Assembly (NCBI RefSeq): GCF_010730055.1
Contig: NZ_AP022575.1
Coordinates: forward strand, 806,001 to 870,000
Reading direction: 5' to 3'
Source: Mycobacterium shinjukuense
GTDB lineage: Bacteria; Actinomycetota; Actinomycetes; Mycobacteriales; Mycobacteriaceae
DNA length: 64,000 nucleotides
Positions 1-8,383 of the stretch are shown here, piece after piece. The position numbers were made by a program, and so were the translations under genes. Numbering within the stretch: position 1 is the first letter of the stretch; every line of letters begins with the position of its first letter. The notes under the pieces are model-generated. The model had not been told where the DNA came from, searched no databases, and saw only the letters and a list, made by a program, of their open reading frames with translations.

Positions 1-3000
1 TCGCTGGAAGACGGGGCGCGCGTCATCTGTCGGCGCTCCCGGTTGATGTCCCGCATTGCCGGCGCCGGCGCCATGGCATCGGTGGAACTGCCTGCCAAAC
101 AGGTGAATTCGGAGCTCATGGCCCGCGGCATCGACGATGTCGCGATCTCGGTGGTGGCCTCCCCGGCCTCGACGGTGATCGGCGGCGCCGCCGAGACGGT
201 GCGCGACCTGGTCGCCCGGTGGGAGCAGCGTGACGTGATGGCCCGCGAGGTGGCCGTTGACGTGGCGTCGCACTCGCCGCAAGTCGACTCGATCCTCAAC
301 GAGTTGGCCGCCGCGCTGGCGGAGCTCAAGCCGACGGCACCCAAGGTTGCGTACTACTCGGCTACCCTGTTCGACCCCCGCGAGCGCCCGACGTGCGACG
401 GCCGGTACTGGGTGGACAATCTGCGCAACACGGTGCAGTTCGCCGCGGCCGTGCAGGCCGCGTTGGAGGACGGCTACCGGGTGTTCGCCGAGCTGTCACC
501 GCACCCGCTGCTGACCCACGCCGTCGAGCAGACCGCCCGGAGTCTGGACATGTCGGCGGCCGCTCTGGCCAGCATGCGGCGGGAGCAGCCGCTGCCGCTG
601 GGGCTGCGCGGCTTGCTTACCGACCTGCACAGCGCGGGCGCCGCCGTGGACTTTTCCGTGCTCTACCCCGCGGGGCGGTTGGTGGATGCGCCGCTGCCGG
701 CGTGGACGCACCCGCGTTTGCTCATCGACGGCGACGGGCCAGAACGGCAGGCGCAGGGCGCCTGCACCGTCGCCGTTCATCCGCTGCTGGGCGCGCATGT
801 GCGGCTGCTCGAGGAGCCGGAACGCCACGTCTGGCAGGCCGACGTCGGCACCGCCACGCTGTCCTGGCTGGGCGATCATCAGGTGCACAACGTGGCCGCC
901 TTTCCCGGGGCCGGCTACTGCGAGATGGCGCTGGCCGCCGCCGAGGTGCTCGGCGAGGCGACCGCACGATCCTGGGAGGTCCGCGACATCGCCTTCGAGC
1001 AGATGCTGCTGCTGGACGACCAGACGCCCATCGATGCGGTGGCCACGGTGGACGCGCCGGGTGCGGTCAGCTTCGTGGTGGAGACCAACCAGGACGGGGA
1101 AAAAGCCCGGCACGCCACGGCGACGCTGCGCCCCACCGAGGATGACCCCGCGCCACCCGCCTACGACGTCGCTGCCCTGCTGGCGGCGCATCCGTGCAGC
1201 GTGAGCGGGACCGAATTACGGGCATCGTTCGTCGAGCGCGGGGTTGCGCATGGTCCCGCGTTCAGTGGTCTGGCCAGCGCGCGCACCGCCGAGGCGGGCG
1301 GCCCCACCGTGCTGGCCGAGGTCGGGCTGCCCGCGTCGATCCGCTTCCAGCAGGGCGCCTACCGCGTGCACCCGGCGCTGTTGGATGCCTGTTTCCAGTC
1401 CGTCGCCGCCGGCGTGCAGGCCACCGCCGGTGGTGGCCTGCTGCTGCCGTTGGGTGTGCGCCGGCTGCGCGCCTACGGATCCACCCGCAACGTCCACTAC
1501 TGCTACACGCGGGTGACCAAGGCCGACGCGACCGGAGGGGAGGCCGACCTCGACCTGCTGGACGAGCACGGCAACGTCCTGTTGACCGTGGTCGGGCTGC
1601 GCATGGGAACCGGGACCACCGAAACCGGCGAGCGCGATCGGCTGCTCAACGAGCGGCTGCTGACCCTTGCGTGGCAGCAACGAACGCTGCCCGAGGCCGC
1701 GCCCGACGAGGCGAGGTCATGGCTGCTGATCGACACCTCCGACGCCGTGGACATGCTGGCCGCCAGGCTGGCGGACGCGTTGAAATCCCACGGTCCCCAG
1801 GGCACCGAATGCGTCAACCTCCCCTGGTCGCGGGAGGCGGATCCGGCGACCGGCCGGGAACGGCTGACAAGTCACCTGCGCGCCCGCCTGGTCGATGGCG
1901 TGGTGGTGCTGTGTGGGTCCGGGGTCGGCGACCCCGATGAGGCAAGACTGCTGGCCGGTCGTGAGCAGGTGCGGCAGCTGGTCCGGATCACCCGGGAGCT
2001 GGCCGAATTGGAGGGCGAGCTGCCTCGTCTGTTCGTGGTGACCAGGCAGGCGCAGATCGTTCGGCCGCAAGATCAGCTCAACCTGGACCAGGCCGGGCTG
2101 CGTGGCCTGCTCCGGGTGATCAGCAGCGAACATCCGCTGCTGCGCACCACCCAGATCGACGTGGACGACCACACCGACGCCGAACACGTGGCCCACCAAC
2201 TGCTGGGCGGATCCGACGAGGACGAGACCGCCTGGCGCCATGGCGAGTGGTATGTGGCGCGGTTGTGCCCCGCTCCGCTGAGCCACGACGAGCGGCACAC
2301 CGCCATGGTGGATCACGAACGCGACGGCATGCGGCTGCAGATCCGTACCCCGGGTGATCTGCAGACGCTGGAACTGGCCGCCTGCGAGCGGGTTTCGCCC
2401 GGGCCCGGGCAGATCGAGGTCGCGGTCAGCATGTCCACCGTCAACTTCGCCGATGTTCTCATCGCCTTCGGGCAATTCCCGGTCATCGATGACCGCCAAC
2501 CGCAATTGGGGATGGACTTCGTCGGTGTGGTGACCGCGGTCGGGGAGGGCGTCACCGATCACCAGGTCGGCGACCGGGTCGGCGGGTTTTCCGAAGGCGG
2601 CTGTTGGCGGACGTTCCTCACCTGCGACGCCACCCTTGCCGCCACCCTGCCACCCGGCCTGACCGATGAACAGGCGGCGGCGGCCGCCACCGCGCACGCC
2701 ACCGCCTGGTACGGGCTGCACGACCTGGCCGGGATCAAGGCCGGTGACAAGGTGTTGATTCACTCGGCGACCGGTGGTGTGGGGCAGGCGGCGATCGCGA
2801 TCGCGCGCCATGCGGGGGCCCAGATTTTCGCCACCGCCGGCAGCCCCGAGCGTCGGAAACTGTTGCAGCACTGGGGCATCGAGCACGTCTACGACTCACG
2901 CAGCGTCGAGTTCGCCGAGCAGATCCGACGCGACACCGACGGCTACGGCGTGGATATCGTGCTGAACTCGCTGACCGGTGCGGCGCAGCGCGCCGGGTTG

Positions 3001-4392
3001 GAGCTGTTGGCCTTCGGTGGACGGTTCGTCGAGATCGGCAAACGCGACGTGTATGGCAACACCCGGCTGGGGCTGTACCCGTTCCGACGCGGCCTGACGT
3101 TCTACTACCTGGATCTGGCGCTGATGTCGATCCTCCAGCCCGGCCGGGTCCGCGAGTTGCTCACCACGGTGTACCAGCTCACCGCCGACGGTGTGCTGGC
3201 GGCACCGCAGTGCACGCATTACCCGCTGGCGGATGCGGCCAGCGCCATCCGGGCGATGAGCAATGCCGAACACACCGGCAAACTTCTGCTCGACATGCCC
3301 CGCGGCGGGCGCAGCAGCGTGGTGGTGCCGCCGGAGCGGGTTCCGGTGTTTCGCCGCGACGGCGCCTACATCATCACCGGTGGCCTGGGCGGCCTCGGCC
3401 TTTACTTCGCCTCGAAGATGGCCGGGGCGGGCTGCGGCCGCATCGTGCTGACCGCGCGCAACCAGCCCAACCCCAGAGCCCGGCAGACAATCGAGCGCTT
3501 GCGCAAGGGCGGGGCCGACATCGTGGTCGAGTGCGGCAATATCGCCGAACCCGACACCGCCGACCGCCTGGTGAGCGCGGCCACCGCCACCGGGCTTCCG
3601 GTGCGTGGTGTGCTGCACGCGGCGGCGGTGGTCGAGGACGCCACGCTGACCAACATCACCGACGAGCTCATCGACCGCGACTGGGCGCCCAAGGTGTACG
3701 GGTCCTGGAACCTGCACCGCGCCACCAGCGGGCAGCCGCTGGACTGGTTCTGCCTGTTCTCGTCCGGAGCGGCCCTGCTGGGCTCGCCGGGGCAGGGCGC
3801 CTACGCCGCGGCCAACAGCTGGGTCGACGCGTTCGCGCAGTGGCGCCGTGCGCGGGGCACGCCGGCCAGCGCGATCGCCTGGGGTGCGTGGGCGGAGGTC
3901 GGCCGCGCCACCTTCCTGGCCGAAGGCGGCGAAATCATGATCACCCCCGAGGAGGGTGCGTATGCCTTCGAGACGCTGCTGCGCCACGACCGCACCTACA
4001 CCGGCTACATTCCGATCATCGGGGCACCTTGGCTGCCCGACCTCGTGCGCCGCAGCCCATGGGGGGAGATGTTCGCCTCCACCGGGCAAAGCGCAAGGGG
4101 GCCAAGCAAATTCCGCACCGAGCTGAGTTCGCTGCCGCACGACGAATGGCCCGCCCGGCTGCGGCGGCTGATCGTCGAGCAGGCGAGCCTGATCCTGCGC
4201 CGCACGGTCGACGCCGACCGGCCGTTCGTTGAGTACGGGCTGGACTCGCTGGGCATGCTCGAGATGCGCACCCACATTGAAACCGAGACCGGGATACGGC
4301 TGTCCCCCAAGGTGATCGCCACCCACAACACCGCGCGCGCACTGGCCCAGCACCTGGCGGACACGCTGCTCGCGGAGGACGCCGATAAGTAG
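1..4392 (+). CDS. mas: Mycocerosic acid synthase Mas, 3' part (5' end outside window)
   Basis: Iterative type I polyketide synthase that extends fatty acyl chains with methylmalonyl-CoA to make the mycocerosic acids of PDIM. The frame is open from base 1, so the KS and the AT active site lie off-window. What remains reads as: end of AT (to about base 620), DH (about 780-1620, with LGDHQVHN near 868 and the downstream FPGAGY; Asn sits where the canonical DH motif HxxxGxxxxP has Gly), ER (about 2330-3300, with the nucleotide-binding HSATGGVG near 2761), KR (about 3360-4000, with ITGGLGGLG), and a C-terminal ACP with the phosphopantetheine Ser in GLDSLG (Ser codon 4246). The full M. tuberculosis protein is about 2,111 residues and about 1,463 are visible here. 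It converges with papA5, 16 bp between stops. Position beside papA5 favours mas over the related pks5-type genes. Confidence 0.95.
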   Translation, partial: SLEDGARVICRRSRLMSRIAGAGAMASVELPAKQVNSELMARGIDDVAISVVASPASTVIGGAAETVRDLVARWEQRDVMAREVAVDVASHSPQVDSILNELAAALAELKPTAPKVAYYSATLFDPRERPTCDGRYWVDNLRNTVQFAAAVQAALEDGYRVFAELSPHPLLTHAVEQTARSLDMSAAALASMRREQPLPLGLRGLLTDLHSAGAAVDFSVLYPAGRLVDAPLPAWTHPRLLIDGDGPERQAQGACTVAVHPLLGAHVRLLEEPERHVWQADVGTATLSWLGDHQVHNVAAFPGAGYCEMALAAAEVLGEATARSWEVRDIAFEQMLLLDDQTPIDAVATVDAPGAVSFVVETNQDGEKARHATATLRPTEDDPAPPAYDVAALLAAHPCSVSGTELRASFVERGVAHGPAFSGLASARTAEAGGPTVLAEVGLPASIRFQQGAYRVHPALLDACFQSVAAGVQATAGGGLLLPLGVRRLRAYGSTRNVHYCYTRVTKADATGGEADLDLLDEHGNVLLTVVGLRMGTGTTETGERDRLLNERLLTLAWQQRTLPEAAPDEARSWLLIDTSDAVDMLAARLADALKSHGPQGTECVNLPWSREADPATGRERLTSHLRARLVDGVVVLCGSGVGDPDEARLLAGREQVRQLVRITRELAELEGELPRLFVVTRQAQIVRPQDQLNLDQAGLRGLLRVISSEHPLLRTTQIDVDDHTDAEHVAHQLLGGSDEDETAWRHGEWYVARLCPAPLSHDERHTAMVDHERDGMRLQIRTPGDLQTLELAACERVSPGPGQIEVAVSMSTVNFADVLIAFGQFPVIDDRQPQLGMDFVGVVTAVGEGVTDHQVGDRVGGFSEGGCWRTFLTCDATLAATLPPGLTDEQAAAAATAHATAWYGLHDLAGIKAGDKVLIHSATGGVGQAAIAIARHAGAQIFATAGSPERRKLLQHWGIEHVYDSRSVEFAEQIRRDTDGYGVDIVLNSLTGAAQRAGLELLAFGGRFVEIGKRDVYGNTRLGLYPFRRGLTFYYLDLALMSILQPGRVRELLTTVYQLTADGVLAAPQCTHYPLADAASAIRAMSNAEHTGKLLLDMPRGGRSSVVVPPERVPVFRRDGAYIITGGLGGLGLYFASKMAGAGCGRIVLTARNQPNPRARQTIERLRKGGADIVVECGNIAEPDTADRLVSAATATGLPVRGVLHAAAVVEDATLTNITDELIDRDWAPKVYGSWNLHRATSGQPLDWFCLFSSGAALLGSPGQGAYAAANSWVDAFAQWRRARGTPASAIAWGAWAEVGRATFLAEGGEIMITPEEGAYAFETLLRHDRTYTGYIPIIGAPWLPDLVRRSPWGEMFASTGQSARGPSKFRTELSSLPHDEWPARLRRLIVEQASLILRRTVDADRPFVEYGLDSLGMLEMRTHIETETGIRLSPKVIATHNTARALAQHLADTLLAEDADK

Positions 4393-4408
4393 CTCGCGCA
4401 CCGTGGGG

Positions 4409-5653
4409 TCACTCCATCACCCAGCCGTACTCCGCGGGCACCGTGCACAGCAGGGCGCGGATCGCCTCGAGGGTCTGTTGGGCCTCGATGTGTCCGTGAT
4501 GCTCGATCACCATTTGCCCGCCGTGAACCCCGCAGCCGTAGAAATCGAGGGGGACGGTGATGGAACAAAAGAATTGGCCCTGAAATTCGCCCAGCTCCAA
4601 GCCCTCGGGGGTGGGGACGGGGAGCGCGCTGACATCGGTGCAGAACACCAGCGGCGGCAGCCCCGGTGGAGTTCCTTCGAATGCCACGCCAAAGTTCAGG
4701 GCCGACTGCTGAATCAGGCCGTCGGCCAGGTCCGCCCGAAAGGTGGCGCCGATGTCGGTCGCCAGGTCCACGATGTCGGTGTTCGGCCCGATCTCCGCGA
4801 GGTAGGTTGCCACCCCGACCAGGTTGGTACTCTCGGTCGGCCTTACCGGCGGGGTGAGGAAGTATCGCAGGTCGACCGGATACGCGTAGGGGATCGGGAC
4901 GTGCGGGGTTTCCCGCATCCGCCACTCGGTCAGCAGGATGGCCGCGGCCACCACGGTGTTGACGCTGACCCGATTCTCCCGGCTGAACTCCACCAGGTCG
5001 GCCGTCTGCTGCTCGGTGAGCCGGACCCTGGTGACCGGAACGGCCTGCGGCGATCCGGGAGTGGCAACCAGGGTCGGCTTGACGGAGGCGGGTAGGTCGT
5101 AGGCGAACATCACCGGCATGAAACGCTCGACGCCCGACACCCCGAGCCTTTTGACGCCCCGCTGTTGCAGCACGACCTCGAGTGGCGCCGGAGCCGGCTC
5201 CGGGATCACCGGACCGGGGTCGCCGGTAGTTACCACAGCGGTGTACCGGGTGAACAGCTCTTCGAGAAGGCCGGCCCCATGGTGACCGTCGGCGATGCTG
5301 TGGTGCAGATACACCGTCAGCGCCGATGTTTGCTCGCCGAGCGTCAGCCGAAGATTCAACAGGGACGCGGTTTGATCGAGCCGGATTCCGGCCGGCGTCG
5401 CGTTGTTGCCGTCGACGACACATATCCCGGAATGCAGCAGGTCGTCGGCGACGAGAAACCAACCGCCATCGGGGCTTGGCTCCAGGTGACTGGCCAACAC
5501 CGGGTGGGCCGCCACCAGGGCGTCGAACGCATCCGATAGCGCATCGACGTCGACACCACCGTGCAGCCGCACCGTCATCGACGTGAAAACCTCGTATTTC
5601 GCGAAGACTTCCTCGCTGTGTGACAGCTTTCGGATCACCGATCCGCCAAACAC
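4409..5653 (-). CDS. papA5: PDIM acyltransferase PapA5
   Basis: Esterifies mycocerosic acids, held on Mas, onto the phthiocerol diol, the last assembly step of PDIM. The 414-residue product has the condensation/acetyltransferase motif HxxxDG (HSIADG, His118 and Asp122), and its C-terminus ends in EYGWVME like the M. tuberculosis protein. I chose GTG at 5653 (product begins MFGGSVIRKL) because GGGAG lies 8 nt upstream and the N-terminus then matches the family. An in-frame TTG at 5668 adds five residues but has no Shine-Dalgarno sequence at a useful distance. The gene starts 34 bp after drrC, the loosest junction in the block, and ends tail to tail with mas. Confidence 0.95.
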   Translation of the reverse strand: MFGGSVIRKLSHSEEVFAKYEVFTSMTVRLHGGVDVDALSDAFDALVAAHPVLASHLEPSPDGGWFLVADDLLHSGICVVDGNNATPAGIRLDQTASLLNLRLTLGEQTSALTVYLHHSIADGHHGAGLLEELFTRYTAVVTTGDPGPVIPEPAPAPLEVVLQQRGVKRLGVSGVERFMPVMFAYDLPASVKPTLVATPGSPQAVPVTRVRLTEQQTADLVEFSRENRVSVNTVVAAAILLTEWRMRETPHVPIPYAYPVDLRYFLTPPVRPTESTNLVGVATYLAEIGPNTDIVDLATDIGATFRADLADGLIQQSALNFGVAFEGTPPGLPPLVFCTDVSALPVPTPEGLELGEFQGQFFCSITVPLDFYGCGVHGGQMVIEHHGHIEAQQTLEAIRALLCTVPAEYGWVME

Positions 5654-5661
5654 CTCAAAGA

Positions 5662-5666
5662 CTCCC
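5662..5666 (-). promoter_or_regulatory. Ribosome binding site deciding the papA5 start
   Basis: GGGAG on the minus strand, 8 nt before the GTG at 5653. It supports that start over the TTG at 5668. Confidence 0.6.
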
Positions 5667-5687
5667 AACTGGTCGCGGCATGCCGGG

Positions 5688-6518
5688 TCAATGCGTGCTG
5701 GCCCGTCGATACCCGACTGCCAGCGGCAGTGCGCACGCGGCGCAAATGCCCACGGCCCACAGCAGCGTGGCGATCATCGGAGCCAGCACCGGACCGCCCG
5801 CCGACAATCCGCGCATCGCCGCGACGGCGTAGCTCACCGGCTGATGCGCGACCACCGGCTGGATCCAACGTGGGTATTGGTCCAGCGGCACCAGACCCGT
5901 GGAGAAGAAGATCGCGATCGCTTGCACCAGCTCAACCGCTTCCACAACGAAAGCTTGGGTGGCGTAGAAGGCCACGGTCGTGACGGTAACGGCGAATGCG
6001 ATACCCAGTATCACCGGAACACTAAGCCAGGTGAGGCTCGCTATTGCGCCCTGCCGAAACCGGAAGCCCAACATGACGCCCACACTCAGCATCACGACGG
6101 TGGTGAACAGAATCCGAACCGCGTCTCCGAGGATTCGAGAGAGCAGGCCCGATGCCCGGTGCACAGGCAGCACCCACAACCGGGAAAGCAGCCCGATGGA
6201 GCGCTCGCGCATCAGGTCGATTGCGACGAACGATGATCCAGTGATCGCGGCGCCGATCGCGATGAGCGGAACGATGCTGTACATCGCGTTGTCGTGGGTT
6301 ACGGCGTAAATCAGATTACCGAGCACGACCTTCAACACCAGCATGAACAGAATCGGTAACACCAGCGCTTCGACGGCGGTCAGGTAGTCACGCGACCACC
6401 GACTGAGTATCCGCTTGGTCTGCACCACAGTATGCGAAACGAGCTGCCTGACAGAGTTTTCCGGGTACTGCGAGCGCACGGGTGCAAACCCGACTTGTTG
6501 ACTTGTCATAGAAATCAT
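5688..6518 (-). CDS. drrC: DrrC, ABC transporter permease for PDIM
   Basis: Membrane permease partner of DrrA and DrrB, required for PDIM to reach the cell surface. The 276-residue product has several hydrophobic stretches typical of ABC-2 type permeases, the conserved FVAIDLMRERS segment in the first cytoplasmic loop, and the C-terminal GYRRASTH seen in the M. tuberculosis protein. Its ATG at 6518 overlaps the drrB stop as ATGA. The reading frame stays open to 6608, but the upstream codons lie inside drrB and the family N-terminus starts at 6518. Confidence 0.95.
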   Translation of the reverse strand: MISMTSQQVGFAPVRSQYPENSVRQLVSHTVVQTKRILSRWSRDYLTAVEALVLPILFMLVLKVVLGNLIYAVTHDNAMYSIVPLIAIGAAITGSSFVAIDLMRERSIGLLSRLWVLPVHRASGLLSRILGDAVRILFTTVVMLSVGVMLGFRFRQGAIASLTWLSVPVILGIAFAVTVTTVAFYATQAFVVEAVELVQAIAIFFSTGLVPLDQYPRWIQPVVAHQPVSYAVAAMRGLSAGGPVLAPMIATLLWAVGICAACALPLAVGYRRASTH

Positions 6519-7384
6519 GGCCGTCTGGACAACACGAAGATGGATAAGGGCACCAGGAGCACCATAAAACCGAGCAGCCACGCCAACGTCGGCACCATGA
6601 CAGGCCACGCCACCGGTATCGCTGTCTTGATGGTATCCCCGGCCAGGGCGCGCAGCGCCGCCACGAACTGGGAGATCGGTTGGTTACGGACAAACGGATG
6701 TATCCAGTGAGGAAACAGCTTGATGGGCATGAGACCGATCGACAGCAGGCCGAAGATCAAAATGGGCAATGTCAGCAGCGGCAGCATGGCGTCGGGGTTG
6801 CGGGTCGCGGTGCCGATCAGGTCAGCGGCAAATGACAGCAGGGTCCCGATCACGATCGCCAATACGCAAAAGCCGATGATAGCCAGGGGGCCACGATGGA
6901 AGCGGAACCCGATCGCGTAGCCGCAGATCAGCGATACCGCCAAACCCCAGCAGCAGCGGTACACGGCGACTGACACCCGCGTCAGCACCGGCATCAACGG
7001 AGCGATCGGCATGGACCTGAACCGTCGATTGATGCCCAGCAGAGAATCGGTTGCCGCCCGGAAGGCCGAGGAAATGGCGGCGAACGCAATGGACTGCAGC
7101 ACGATCAGCGGGGCGATGTATTGCCCCAAGTTACTGGCGACGCCTGGGCTGCCACCACCCACGTAATGGTTCCACGGTATGGCGAACGGTATGTAGAAGC
7201 CCACCGTGAAAACCACCGGCGCACCAATCGTGGTGACTTCTTCAGCGTTGCGCAGGCCCGGCGCGATGAAGCGCAGAAACAGTACCCACCACTGCCGGAT
7301 CGTCGACAGGCGTGGTTCCCCCATGCTTGGGCGTGGCCCCGTGAAGGTCGAGGCCGGAATCGGATCGAAGGCCGGGGCGCTCAC
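6515..7384 (-). CDS. drrB: DrrB, ABC transporter permease for PDIM
   Basis: Integral membrane subunit that pairs with DrrC and the ATPase DrrA. The product is 289 residues, the same as the M. tuberculosis protein. It has about six hydrophobic spans, with conserved segments such as VGFYIPFAIPWN near residue 60 and FPHWIHPFVRNQPI near residue 225. ATG at 7384 overlaps the drrA stop by 4 bp (ATGA), and the drrC start overlaps its own stop in the same way, so all three transporter subunits should be made in step. Confidence 0.95.
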   Translation of the reverse strand: MSAPAFDPIPASTFTGPRPSMGEPRLSTIRQWWVLFLRFIAPGLRNAEEVTTIGAPVVFTVGFYIPFAIPWNHYVGGGSPGVASNLGQYIAPLIVLQSIAFAAISSAFRAATDSLLGINRRFRSMPIAPLMPVLTRVSVAVYRCCWGLAVSLICGYAIGFRFHRGPLAIIGFCVLAIVIGTLLSFAADLIGTATRNPDAMLPLLTLPILIFGLLSIGLMPIKLFPHWIHPFVRNQPISQFVAALRALAGDTIKTAIPVAWPVMVPTLAWLLGFMVLLVPLSIFVLSRRP

Positions 7385-8370
7385 CGCATGGCCCCGGACG
7401 CAAGATGGCTTAGAGACTCGCTGGGATCTGATGTCAGGGACAGGAATACGTCGTCGAGCGACGGCCGGCGTAGCGCGATTTCGGCCAACTCGATATTCGC
7501 CTCGTCGAGTCGGCGCGCGGCCTCGATGAGCGTGCTGGTCCCGCGTGGCGCCGGAATCGCAATCCGGTCTGATTCGGGTGTCAGCATGGCCGTGCTGTGC
7601 TCGGGCAGCAGCGGACCGAGCGCTGCGACGATAGCGTCCAGATCCTTGAGATCCCGCGGCACTATTTCGCAGAAGGTGTCGCCGGCGCGGTGCTTGAGCT
7701 CAGTTGCGGTGCCGTCGGCGATGACCGTGCCGTGATCGATCAACACGATGCGGTCACAGAGCGCATCCGCCTCCTCGAGATACTGCGTGGTCAACAACGT
7801 GGCGATGCCGAGCTTCTTGAAGCTGGCCACCAGATCCCAAATAGCTTGCCGGCTCCTCGGATCCAGCCCGGTGGTGGGCTCGTCTAGGAACGCCACTTGG
7901 GGTCGGACCACCAGTCCGCACGCGATGTCGATCCGTCGACGCATCCCGCCAGAGTACGTGCTCACCGGCCGCTTCCTGGCATGCACGAGGCCGAATTGCC
8001 CGAGCAGTTCCCGCGCCCGTTGGCGCGCCGCGGACTTGCTCAACCCGTACAGACGACCGAACAGCACCAGGTTCTGCTCACCGGAAAGCGCGTCGTCGAC
8101 GGCCACCTGCTGTCCGGTGACCATGATCGAGCGCCGCACGCTGGCCGGGTCGGATGCGACGTCGTAGCCGGCGACGGTCGCCGAGCCTCGATCCGGCCGC
8201 GTCAGCGTCGACAAGATGTCCACCATGGTCGTCTTGCCCGCCCCGTTGGGGCCAAGCAGACCAATCACCTCACCGCGGCCCACGTCGAAACTGACGTCAT
8301 CCAGCGCCACCACCTTGCCGTATGTCTTGCGAATCCCGCGAACCGCCACGGCCTTATCTCTATTGGGCAT
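7381..8370 (-). CDS. drrA: DrrA, ABC transporter ATPase for PDIM
   Basis: ATP-binding subunit of the PDIM transporter. The 329-residue product has Walker A GPNGAGKTT, the signature YSGGMRRR, Walker B VAFLDEPTTGLD and a switch His inside a short LIDHG segment. The ATG at 8370 has GAGGAG 7 nt upstream and gives a length close to the 331 residues of M. tuberculosis DrrA. The frame is open back to 8889, but that stretch is the antisense-free overlap with the end of ppsE and has no family similarity. The gene begins 11 bp after the ppsE stop and overlaps drrB by 4 bp. Confidence 0.96.
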   Translation of the reverse strand: MPNRDKAVAVRGIRKTYGKVVALDDVSFDVGRGEVIGLLGPNGAGKTTMVDILSTLTRPDRGSATVAGYDVASDPASVRRSIMVTGQQVAVDDALSGEQNLVLFGRLYGLSKSAARQRARELLGQFGLVHARKRPVSTYSGGMRRRIDIACGLVVRPQVAFLDEPTTGLDPRSRQAIWDLVASFKKLGIATLLTTQYLEEADALCDRIVLIDHGTVIADGTATELKHRAGDTFCEIVPRDLKDLDAIVAALGPLLPEHSTAMLTPESDRIAIPAPRGTSTLIEAARRLDEANIELAEIALRRPSLDDVFLSLTSDPSESLSHLASGAMR

Positions 8371-8377
8371 CTGAATT

Positions 8378-8383
8378 CTCCTC
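8378..8383 (-). promoter_or_regulatory. drrA ribosome binding site overlapping the ppsE stop
   Basis: GAGGAG 7 nt before the drrA ATG, partly inside the ppsE termination codon (8382-8384). It fixes the drrA start and suggests termination-reinitiation from ppsE into drrA. Confidence 0.65.

Noticed and set aside
2896..4401. 501-residue minus-strand open frame opposite the mas 3' end
   Set aside because: High-GC codon shadow. Composition is Gly/Arg/Gln-rich without any family similarity, and the plus-strand Mas reading has clear ER, KR and ACP motifs.
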